From JACQMJ01 sp964373495 (GTDB lineage Bacteria > Patescibacteriota > Minisyncoccia > Sungbacterales > SURF-37), in assembly GCA_964373495.1 (NCBI GenBank), contig CAYJUW010000024.1, positions 1 to 12,813 on the forward strand: a stretch of DNA of 12,813 nucleotides. Reading direction: 5' to 3'. Made by a program: the position numbers and the translations under genes. The number at the start of each line of letters is the position of its first letter. The first letter of the stretch is position 1. Below are positions 6,792 through 11,708 of the stretch, one piece after another. The notes under the pieces are model-generated. The model was given only the letters and a program-made list of their open reading frames with translations, was not told where the DNA came from and did no database searches.

Positions 6792-6800
6792 AGTATAGCA
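6792..6800 (-). promoter_or_regulatory. Extended -10 promoter of the actin-like gene
   Basis: TGC followed by TATACT (6800-6792) is a near-ideal extended -10 element. It ends six bases before the ATG, so the transcript would start at or within a base or two of the start codon: a leaderless mRNA. No good -35 is visible at the usual distance, which extended -10 promoters tolerate. Confidence 0.6.
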
Positions 6801-6945
6801 CGGATAAAATCCTAAGCTCGAAATCCTAAATTCTAAACAATCTCAAAACTCAAATGACCAAAATTCAAAACGTTTCGTGCTTTGAACATTTGGATTTTGA
6901 ATTTGGGATTTGTTTAGAGTTTAGAGATTAGGGTTTAGGGTTTCA
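6800..6945. repeat. Family-B spacer palindrome (copy 2)
   Basis: The spacer between alaS and the actin-like gene is a ~145-bp imperfect palindrome of AT-rich words. The left arm has AATCCTAAATTCTAAACAA and CAAATGACCAAAATTCAAAA; the right arm has the inverse, e.g. TTTGAACATTTGGATTTTG and TTGTTTAGAGTTTAGAG, with AGGGTTTAGGGTTT at its edge. The loop lies near GTTTCGTGC (6872-6880). It resembles the element at 5428-5568 but is longer. Confidence 0.85.
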
Positions 6946-6951
6946 AGCACG

Positions 6952-8685
6952 CTAGGGCTCCACAATGGCTCGAATTCTCCTGACCCCGGCACTCGACGAT
7001 TCCTCCTTTGTGATTTTAAAACGGCCTATCTCGCCGGTCCGCGATACGTGCGGCCCGCCGCAGAGCTCGCGCGAGCGCACCTCGCCGGTGGCCGGATCGG
7101 CTACGGTGTAGACCTTGACCACGGGCGGGTACTTCTCGCGGAAGAAGGAGAGCGCTCCGGTCTTGGTCGCCTCTGCGTAGGCCATCTCTGCGACCGTCAC
7201 CGGCAGATCGCGGCGTACGGCTTCGTGTACCCGATGCTCGATCGCGGCGATTTCGGCCGGGGTGAGCTTGCGGGGAAAGGTGAAGTCAAAGCGGGTCCGC
7301 TCGGCAGTGATGTCGGAGCCGTCTTGCCGAACGTTCGGCCCGAGGACGTCCCGGAGCGCTGAATGCAGCAGATGGGTGGCGGTATGGAGCCGGGTAACCT
7401 TTTTGAGTTCCGCTTCATCAGCGGCCTTGAGCTCCCCGGTGTCCAGGAGCAGGCCGTGCCCGCCGAATTTCCGTTCCTGACCGGCGCGGGAAATTTTCTG
7501 GTGGCGGGCAAACTCGGTATCAAAGGCCTCTCGGGTGAGCGCTCCCGCTTTGGCTCCGCCGAGTTCTTGTAAAATTTCAAACGGCAGGCCGTAGGTTTCG
7601 TAGAGCTTGAAGGCCGCGGCGGCGTCAATGGCCGGCAGTTTTTCAAGCTCGCGCATTCCCCGCGCCATGGTCGTGGAGAACTTCTCGCGCTCGCCGCCAA
7701 ACTCCTGGCGGATGGCATCGCCTTCCGGTATCAGCGCGGGGTAGGCGCCGCCGTAGTGGTGGATGACTTCATGGAGCATGGCATCGGCAAGGTGCGGCGG
7801 CAGCCGGTGGAGATGCTCGTAGGCTATGACCCGCCGCATGAGCCGCCGCAGCACGTAGCCGGCTTCTTTATTGGAGGGCTTCAGACCGTCGGCCAGGAGA
7901 AAGGCGATGCCCCGGATATGATCGCCGATGATGCGTTTCGTCCGAACCGGCAGCCCATCGGGCAGGAGTGCCAAGAGCGGGAGGAAGAGGTCGGTTTCGA
8001 AAATGGTCGGCGTGTCCTGCAGCGCCATGGCCAGACGCTCAAGCCCCATGCCCGTATCAACGCCATGTTGCTTCAGCGGCTCGAGGGTCTTATCCGGCCG
8101 GCAGTAGTATTCATTGAACACGATGTTCCAGATTTCGGTATTGCGGACGTAGATTTCGGCCGTCGGCCCGCAGGGCCCTTCGCCTCCGGTGGGACCCCAG
8201 AAATTATCAGTCCGCCCCCGCTTCGCTATGCGGATAGTAGGGTCTGACCCTACTAGGAGCTTCCGCCAGATTATTTCTGACTCGGTGTCGGGAGGGACTT
8301 CAGCGTCTCCTCCGAATACGGTCACAAAATCAATGGGCAAGCGCAAGAGTTGGAAAAAATCATAGGCGTAGCGGATGGCCTCCTCTTTGAAATAACTGCC
8401 AAAGGAAAAATTCCCGAGCATTTCAAAAAACGTCAGGTGCGACTCGTCCCCCACCTCATCAATGTCCGAAGTGCGGAAGCTCTTCTGGATGGAAGCGGTG
8501 TTCCGGGAGCCGAAGTCATTCATCGGGTCGGCCTCGCCGGTGTAATACTTTTTGAACTGCTGCATGCCGGCGGTGGTCAGGAGCACCGAAGGGTCATCCG
8601 GAATCAACGAAGAAGACGGCACGACTGCATGGCCGCGCTTGGCGAAGAAATCGAGGAAGCGCTTTCGGATTTCCGTTGAGTCCAT
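6952..8685 (-). CDS. alaS: Alanine--tRNA ligase, compact form
   Basis: AlaRS charges tRNA-Ala. From the ATG at 8685 (MDSTEIRKRFLDFFAKRGHA) the product is 577 residues, against roughly 875 for full-length bacterial AlaRS. The class II catalytic domain is intact (SSSLIPDDPSVLLTTAGMQQ, DNFWGPTGGEGPCGPTAEIY, GVDTGMGLERLAM). The editing domain has its zinc ligands, HTATH and CGGPH. The beta-barrel with the usual FYPESGGQ-type motif and the DHHA1/C-Ala region are missing: the protein ends at SAGVRRIRAIVEP. The reading frame is open to 8961, but the extra 92 residues run through the candidate structured RNA and its terminator and are not homologous. A promoter ends 7 nt before the chosen ATG. Confidence 0.95.
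   Translation of the reverse strand: MDSTEIRKRFLDFFAKRGHAVVPSSSLIPDDPSVLLTTAGMQQFKKYYTGEADPMNDFGSRNTASIQKSFRTSDIDEVGDESHLTFFEMLGNFSFGSYFKEEAIRYAYDFFQLLRLPIDFVTVFGGDAEVPPDTESEIIWRKLLVGSDPTIRIAKRGRTDNFWGPTGGEGPCGPTAEIYVRNTEIWNIVFNEYYCRPDKTLEPLKQHGVDTGMGLERLAMALQDTPTIFETDLFLPLLALLPDGLPVRTKRIIGDHIRGIAFLLADGLKPSNKEAGYVLRRLMRRVIAYEHLHRLPPHLADAMLHEVIHHYGGAYPALIPEGDAIRQEFGGEREKFSTTMARGMRELEKLPAIDAAAAFKLYETYGLPFEILQELGGAKAGALTREAFDTEFARHQKISRAGQERKFGGHGLLLDTGELKAADEAELKKVTRLHTATHLLHSALRDVLGPNVRQDGSDITAERTRFDFTFPRKLTPAEIAAIEHRVHEAVRRDLPVTVAEMAYAEATKTGALSFFREKYPPVVKVYTVADPATGEVRSRELCGGPHVSRTGEIGRFKITKEESSSAGVRRIRAIVEP
8235..8255. repeat. Perfect palindrome inside alaS
   Basis: TAGTAGGGTC (8235-8244), one central T, then GACCCTACTA (8246-8255) form a perfect inverted repeat with 10-bp arms within the alaS reading frame. 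It encodes LLVGSDPTI in a variable loop just before the conserved RTDNFWG catalytic segment. It looks like a small in-frame palindromic insertion or replacement. Confidence 0.8.
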
Positions 8686-8692
8686 GACCTTC

Positions 8693-8721
8693 AGTAAATC
8701 AGAAAAATAAACGCATTTCAA
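8693..8721 (-). promoter_or_regulatory. Predicted promoter of alaS
   Basis: TTGAAA (8721-8716), a 17-bp spacer and an extended -10, TGA then TTTACT (8698-8693), sit between the upstream terminator and alaS. The -10 ends seven bases before the ATG at 8685, so the transcript should be leaderless. This supports starting AlaS at 8685. Confidence 0.6.
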
Positions 8722-8724
8722 CGG

Positions 8725-8758
8725 CAAAAAAGAGCCCCGCGGTAAACTCACGCGGGGC
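8725..8758 (-). terminator. Intrinsic terminator of the candidate structured RNA
   Basis: On the minus strand an 8-bp perfect GC stem, GCCCCGCG (8758-8751) and CGCGGGGC (8741-8734), encloses a 9-nt loop and is followed by TCTTTTTTG. This is a classic rho-independent terminator for transcription coming from the mnmA side. No T-run follows on the plus strand. Confidence 0.9.
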
Positions 8759-9293
8759 GTTGTCGTAGGTATCTGGCCGATCTCGGCCAGGATAATTGCG
8801 CGATAGGGCTCCTTGCCATGGTTCAGCTTCGCTCCGGGTTTCCCCTTCACTAGCTGACGCTGGGTCTCCAACCGTTCTTGCGCGCTTGGCCGGCGCACAT
8901 CCGGGTCAGAGAGTCTAGACCCCCAGTACCGTGTTTTCCGTGCTCGTCTCGAGCCTTCCACCGGCTACGGCCGGCGAACCCGACTTTTGGCTTTGGTGTG
9001 CCCGAAGGCACTTGCGCATCCTCGGCCGGTGTCGTCAGGTATTACTCGGATAAGCCGCGAAGCAGCGCTCCCCTATTCAGGAGGGCATGTCCCGCCGCCC
9101 CGTCGGGCTGCGGTAGCTGGCATCGCGTTTCGAGGCGTTACCCGCACCGCCCTGGAGCCAGGGCTGCATTGGTGCGCACCCGCACGGTTTTCGACGATGC
9201 CTCGTCGAACCCACAACTTGGACCCTATACGGCCCTTCTCCCGCCTGCGCTTGCGCGCCGGCGAAATCGAGCGGATCGAAGGTACTGCAAATG
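8734..9293 (-). ncRNA. Candidate large structured non-coding RNA, class unresolved
   Basis: This ~560-nt gap between mnmA and alaS has its own promoter and a strong intrinsic terminator, and no recognisable protein in any frame. It is dense in helices: a GCAA-loop hairpin (9242-9263), TTCGACGA against TCGTCGAA (9190-9209), GCCCTG-GCTC-CAGGGC (9149-9164), GTGCC-TTCG-GGCAC (8998-9011), GGG-GAAA-CCC near 8836-8845 and CTGGCCG-AGAT-CGGCCAG (8773-8790). CAGTACC (9287-9281) can pair with GGTACTG (8930-8924), closing a ~364-nt domain of RNase P RNA size. Segments at 9134-9159 (GGCTCC, GGGC, GGTGCGGGTAACGCC) resemble bacterial RNase P RNA. However, GAGGAAAGTCC and ACAGAA are not found. GTGGGTTCGACG recalls the tmRNA 5' end, but no tag ORF or CCA end is visible. 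A divergent rnpB, an ssrA, or a new class remain possible. Confidence 0.55.
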
Positions 9294-9300
9294 TAAAACT

Positions 9301-9329
9301 ACACTACTCGTATGCAGAAAAATGGTCAA
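9301..9329 (-). promoter_or_regulatory. Predicted promoter of the candidate structured RNA
   Basis: TTGACC (9329-9324) is separated by exactly 17 bp from TAGTGT (9306-9301). The -35 is strong and the -10 moderate. Transcription would begin near 9293, just before the helix-rich region, and there is no start codon in the first bases. Confidence 0.5.
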
Positions 9330-9361
9330 GCCCCGATGGGGAAAACCTGTGGATAGAAAAC

Positions 9362-10780
9362 CTAGCTAATTATAGCCCCGCCGAGCATTTCTATATCCTG
9401 AGCCGAGTCTAAGGACTTCCGCTGATAGAACACAATAGATTGCCCCGGCGTCACCGCCCGCTGGGGCTCCTCGAACACTACGCAGATGGACGCAGATGGA
9501 AACGCAGATGCACGCAGATGATCTGGGCCGATCTGCGTATTATCTGCGTTATTCTGCGTAACAAGGCAGGGTTGTAGCGGCTGGCGATACCGAATCCTGG
9601 CTTCACAGCGCAGCGGGAATCCGCCGGCTGGCGGACGGCCGGAGATCCAGTTGACGTCCGTGGCCGCGAGCTCGCGCCGGAAGAGCGCGCCATCATACGG
9701 CCCCTCACCTACCACGAGAGTATTGGTGCGTAAATCTTTGTCGGCAACGTAGTAGGGAATCCCGCCCCCGCCTTCGGCGGGGGGCTCCCGCCTCGTCTCC
9801 GCCGAGGCGGAGCGGGCGCCCGCTTGTGCGGGGCGGCCCGCCTGTTGCGGGGTTCGCCCATCTGCCCTTTGCGAGATTTGATGTGCTGATGGGCGGCCGC
9901 TAATGCCAAGGTGGCGCTGGCCAATGGTGAAGAACTCGACTCCGGGATGTTCCCCTACCATCTGGCCGGCCGTGGTCAGCACCCGGCCCCGCCGCTCCGG
10001 GATGTAGGTTTTCAGAAAATCGCGGACGCTGATTTCGCCGATGAAGCACACGCCCTGCGAATCCGGCTTTTCGGCCGTAGGCAGGCCAAAGCGCCGGGCC
10101 ATCTCGCGTACCTCCGGCTTGGTGTATTCGCCGATGGGAAAGAGACAGTGCGCCAACTGTCCCTGGGTGAGTGTCCAGAGGAAGTAGGATTGGTCCTTAT
10201 TGAGATCTCGAGCAATTTTCAATTTACAATTTTCAATTTTCAATGAATTTTTCAATGATCCAATTTTCAAGTTTGAAAATTTAGGAATTGAAGCATCGTT
10301 TGAAAATTGAGAATTGATAATTGGGAATTCTGGCTTACGTTTGACATAATGCCCCGTAGCAATGAAATCAGCGTCCGCCCTGAGCGCATGTTCAAGAAAT
10401 AGTCCGAACTTGATGCGGCGGTTGCACATCACGTCCGGATTGGGCGTCCTCCCGGCCGCGTATTCGCGTATCATGTACTCCACCACCGCCTTGCGGTATT
10501 CCTCGCTGAAATCCCAGGTCTGGAACGGGATGTCGAGGGTTGCGGCCACCCGCATGGCATCCATGCGATCCTGAAACTGCTGCCGGCACACGCCGTTAAA
10601 CGGTTTCTCGTTTTCGGATTTCGGATTTCGGATTTCGGATTTCCCAGCGTCAGCCGGGTCCCACATCTTCATGTGAATGCCGTAAACTTCAAACCCGCGC
10701 TCCTTTAAGAGCGCCGCGGCCACGCTGGAATCCACGCCCCCCGATAAGGCAATGAATACTTTTTTTCTACTTTGGGTCAT
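9362..10780 (-). CDS. mnmA: tRNA 2-thiouridylase MnmA with in-frame insertions
   Basis: MnmA uses ATP and a relayed persulfide sulfur to thiolate U34 of the Lys, Glu and Gln tRNAs. The PP-loop SGGVDSS (residues 13-19), both catalytic cysteines (Cys119 in NPDVMCNRRIKF; Cys245 in SQGVCFIGE) and family blocks ATGHYVKR, NKDQSYF, TIGQRHLG and AVTPGQS are all present, so the enzyme is probably active. At 472 residues it is about 100 longer than usual. The excess lies in low-complexity inserts at about 44-60, 149-190, 296-340, 409-433 and 454-464, each between conserved blocks. The ATG at 10780 overlaps the stop of the preceding small ORF (ATGA). No Shine-Dalgarno sequence is visible. Confidence 0.95.
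   Translation of the reverse strand: MTQSRKKVFIALSGGVDSSVAAALLKERGFEVYGIHMKMWDPADAGKSEIRNPKSENEKPFNGVCRQQFQDRMDAMRVAATLDIPFQTWDFSEEYRKAVVEYMIREYAAGRTPNPDVMCNRRIKFGLFLEHALRADADFIATGHYVKRKPEFPIINSQFSNDASIPKFSNLKIGSLKNSLKIENCKLKIARDLNKDQSYFLWTLTQGQLAHCLFPIGEYTKPEVREMARRFGLPTAEKPDSQGVCFIGEISVRDFLKTYIPERRGRVLTTAGQMVGEHPGVEFFTIGQRHLGISGRPSAHQISQRADGRTPQQAGRPAQAGARSASAETRREPPAEGGGGIPYYVADKDLRTNTLVVGEGPYDGALFRRELAATDVNWISGRPPAGGFPLRCEARIRYRQPLQPCLVTQNNADNTQIGPDHLRASAFPSASICVVFEEPQRAVTPGQSIVFYQRKSLDSAQDIEMLGGAIIS
9391..9420. repeat. Small in-frame insert near the mnmA 3' end
   Basis: The segment encodes KSLDSAQDIE between FYQR and MLGGAII, where other MnmA proteins have only a short turn (E. coli: FYNGEVCLGGG). 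The DNA (CTGAGCCGAGTCTAAGGA) is not itself a clear palindrome. Calling it an insertion rests on comparison with the remembered E. coli sequence. Confidence 0.45.
9478..9562. repeat. ACGCAGAT palindromic insert inside mnmA
   Basis: Four direct copies of the word ACGCAGAT (GG/GC spacers) on the left are answered by ATCTGCGT, ATCTGCGT and TTCTGCGT on the right, making an imperfect hairpin. It stays in frame in mnmA and encodes about 25 residues (NNADNTQIGPDHLRASAFPS and onward) in a loop that is short in E. coli MnmA. Confidence 0.85.
9764..9900. repeat. GC-rich palindromic insert inside mnmA
   Basis: This segment encodes a Gly/Arg/Ala/Pro-rich stretch (residues about 296-340) between TIGQRHLGIS and PYYVADKD. 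It contains hairpin-forming words such as CCCCGCCTTCGGCGGGG and CTCCGCCGAGGCGGAG. E. coli MnmA has about 10 residues here. Confidence 0.75.
10212..10331. repeat. AT-rich palindromic insert inside mnmA
   Basis: About 120 bp of words such as CAATTTTCAATTTACAATT and their inverse (TTTGAAAATTGAGAATTG) lie in frame in a GC-rich gene. They encode Ser/Asn/Lys/Ile-rich residues about 150-190 between ATGHYVKR and NKDQSYF, where E. coli MnmA has some 14 residues. The base composition contrast with flanking DNA is sharp. Confidence 0.9.
10611..10645. repeat. Heptanucleotide tandem repeat inside mnmA
   Basis: Four perfect copies of the 7-bp unit TTCGGAT (10613-10640) with partial copies at the edges. 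They encode KSEIRNPKSE in frame near residue 47. Because the unit is 7 bp, loss or gain of a single unit would shift the mnmA frame. Confidence 0.9.
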
Positions 10781-10896
10781 GCTGAAAAGTTTGCTCCAAG
10801 GCAGCCCCGTAGTGAGCTGTGCTCCACTGACGGGGCCACGCTTGAATCAACCCCTCCGGAAAGGGCAACGAAGACGCGCGGATGGCGAGAGCTCAT
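10777..10896 (-). pseudogene. 39-codon ORF repeating the MnmA PP-loop N-terminus
   Basis: The ORF reads MSSRHPRVFVALSGGVDSSV, then APSVEHSSLRGCLGANFSA and a stop. Its residues 7-21 match the start of MnmA (KVFIALSGGVDSSVAA). The two DNA copies differ at many third codon positions, so this is not a fresh duplication. Its ATG overlaps the receiver-gene stop (ATGA at 10896-10893), and its TGA overlaps the mnmA ATG (10780-10777). After the PP-loop the DNA forms a long bulged hairpin (GCCCCGT and ACGGGGC arms, about 10803-10837). It is most likely the truncated remnant of an older mnmA, or a PP-loop copy left by an element insertion. A function as a coupling leader peptide is possible but unproven. 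Confidence 0.7.
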
Positions 10897-11282
10897 GGTG
10901 CGCGGAGGTTCTGGATCGCCGCGGCAACGTCATTCGGGCCCACGAAGCCGTAGACGAAGAAGTCGGCCGCGCCGAGCTCTCTCGCCCGTTGCCGGTCGGA
11001 TTCATCGCCGCGGTGGGAAAAGACGAAAAACGGCATCCGGTGGAGTTGCGGCTGCTGCTTGATTTTTTCAATGAGTTCAAAGCCGTCCAGGTTCGGCATC
11101 TTGATGCCGGTGATGAGGTAATCAGCACGGTTTTGCTGCAGCCAGGCCAGGGCCTCGAGCCCGTCATTGCATTCCGCAACGTCAAACCCTTTGGCCCGCA
11201 GCGAAACGGCAAACGTAGACCGGATGTGCTGGTCGTCGTCCACGAGGAGAATGCGTCCCGGCGAGTCCATACGTGAGGCCAT
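10893..11282 (-). CDS. Degenerate response-regulator receiver protein
   Basis: This 129-residue single-domain CheY-like protein has the acidic pocket (ILLVDDDQ, Asp15-17) and the Ser at the usual Ser/Thr position (FVFSHRG, Ser89). The phosphorylation-site block reads YLITGIKMPNLDGFE: Gly59 stands where the phospho-accepting Asp is expected. The conserved Lys-Pro is also gone (FFVYGFVG instead of a VKPF-like block). Two of the key residues are therefore missing, so phosphorylation is unlikely and it is best called a pseudo-receiver. The ATG at 11282 is only seven bases from the tRNA-Ile 3' end; an internal ATG at 11270 is possible. No output domain is present. It overlaps the next small ORF. 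Confidence 0.88.
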   Translation of the reverse strand: MASRMDSPGRILLVDDDQHIRSTFAVSLRAKGFDVAECNDGLEALAWLQQNRADYLITGIKMPNLDGFELIEKIKQQPQLHRMPFFVFSHRGDESDRQRARELGAADFFVYGFVGPNDVAAAIQNLRAP

Positions 11283-11289
11283 GGAGCAA

Positions 11290-11361
11290 TGGGTACGGAT
11301 GGAATCGAACCATCGGCCTCCGTCTTATCAGGACGGCGTTCTACCACTGAACTACGTACCC
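11290..11361 (-). tRNA. tRNA-Ile (anticodon GAU)
   Basis: The 72-nt gene folds into a full cloverleaf: acceptor GGGTACG/CGTACCC, D-arm GTTC-AGTGGTA-GAAC, anticodon stem CCGTC/GACGG with loop CTGATAA (anticodon GAT at 11329-11327), T-arm GATGG-TTCGATT-CCATC and discriminator A. CCA is not encoded. The receiver-protein ATG follows seven bases after the discriminator base, so tRNA 3' processing would release an almost leaderless mRNA. Confidence 0.95.
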
Positions 11362-11370
11362 AAATTTTTA

Positions 11371-11412
11371 GTGCGGGGTCAGTGACGCGCTCTACTACTG
11401 AGCTATGCGCCC
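11371..11412 (-). pseudogene. 5' half of a tRNA-Val (GAC)
   Basis: GGGCGCA-TA-GCTC-AGTAGTA-GAGC-G-CGTCA-CTGAC matches a tRNA from its first base to an anticodon GAC (11380-11378). The sequence then runs CCCGCACTAAAAATTT into tRNA-Ile. The 3' anticodon stem, T-arm and acceptor strand are missing nearby. The D-loop reads AGTAGTA rather than the usual AGTGGTA. It appears to be a truncated remnant, lying directly downstream of the promoter. Confidence 0.6.
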
Positions 11413-11426
11413 GATCACAGCTTCCC

Positions 11427-11461
11427 ATTCTAATTCTAACCTAAATTTGGCAGGCGTTCAA
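11427..11461 (-). promoter_or_regulatory. Predicted promoter of the tRNA cluster
   Basis: TTGAAC (11461-11456), a 17-bp spacer and TAGAAT (11438-11433), with a second TAGAAT directly following (11432-11427). The start site would lie around 11420-11426, just ahead of the tRNA-Val remnant (11412). It probably drives tRNA-Ile, the receiver gene and mnmA. Confidence 0.5.
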
Positions 11462-11491
11462 GGTTCCAGCGGTAGTCGCAGGTATGCTATA

Positions 11492-11628
11492 AGGGTGAGC
11501 ATGCGGTGGCCTATTGGAAAACTATTGATGTCTCTCCGTATCGGGCGCGGCCAAACGCAACGGGTTATGGCGCCGTCCTCGATTGGATCAACACCGTGGC
11601 CCTGCCCAAGGACCGGATTCTGGCGTAA
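11492..11628 (+). pseudogene. Truncated coding fragment, upstream copy of the 12597 ORF
   Basis: From a GTG at 11506 the frame reads VAYWKTIDVSPYRARPNATG, then YGAVLDWINTVALPKDRILA and a TAA at 11626-11628. WINTVALP-DRIL is shared with the ORF at 12597, where reading continues with VDFPGYRR; here, after the TAA, the same frame goes on FPGYQRG. An extended -10 (TGC then TATAAG, 11489-11494) precedes an ATG at 11501 that is out of this frame, suggesting a frameshift as well as the stop. I do not recognise the family. It is probably a decayed copy. Confidence 0.55.
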
Positions 11629-11646
11629 TTTCCCGGTTATCAGCGC
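11569..11646 (+). repeat. Direct repeat, left copy, flanking the toxin-antitoxin pair
   Basis: About 75 bp starting GCCGTCCTCGATTGGATCAA correspond to 12681-12755 (GCCGCCCTCAATTGGATCAA) with scattered, mostly third-position differences. The repeats lie either side of the DUF6922-like/AbiEii genes, about 1.1 kb apart. Confidence 0.8.
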
Positions 11647-11673
11647 GGCCCCGTTGGAGCCCAACCAAGGGGC

Positions 11674-11702
11674 TCGACACCGGCGCGCGCTCGGGGTAGG
11701 AT
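11674..11702 (+). promoter_or_regulatory. Predicted promoter of the toxin-antitoxin pair
   Basis: TCGACA (11674-11679), a 17-bp spacer and TAGGAT (11697-11702). The -10 ends six bases before the ATG at 11709, so the message would be leaderless from 11709, or have a short leader if the ATG at 11718 is used. Confidence 0.45.
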
Positions 11703-11708
11703 GGCAGT

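Noticed and set aside
8686..8961. A 92-residue N-terminal extension of AlaS
   Set aside because: It has no similarity to AlaRS, runs through an intrinsic terminator and the candidate structured RNA, and a promoter sits between it and the ATG at 8685.
8903..9225. A complete tmRNA from GGGTC (9225) to GACCC (8903)
   Set aside because: The ends can pair over five bases and GTTCGACG is present, but the T-loop is atypical, no CCA follows and no plausible tag ending in hydrophobic AA codons is seen. I kept it only as an alternative in the ncRNA entry.
9349..9357. A DnaA-box-like TGTGGATAG downstream of mnmA
   Set aside because: A single 8-of-9 match without a cluster, AT-rich unwinding region or dnaA/dnaN neighbours does not support an origin.
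8878..9412. Overlapping plus-strand ORFs of 163 and 141 codons across the structured-RNA region
   Set aside because: Low-complexity, Arg/Pro-rich translations with no motif. Promoter and terminator signals point to minus-strand transcription.
11167..11385. A 72-codon plus-strand ORF ending in WVRMESNHRPPSYQDGVLPL
   Set aside because: This is the antisense translation of tRNA-Ile, a common false gene call.
10847..11428. A 193-codon minus-strand ORF starting in the tRNA region
   Set aside because: Its N-terminal part (SSVVERRPDKTEADGSIPS) is the well-known false translation of tRNA genes, and the rest is a frame-shifted shadow of the receiver gene.
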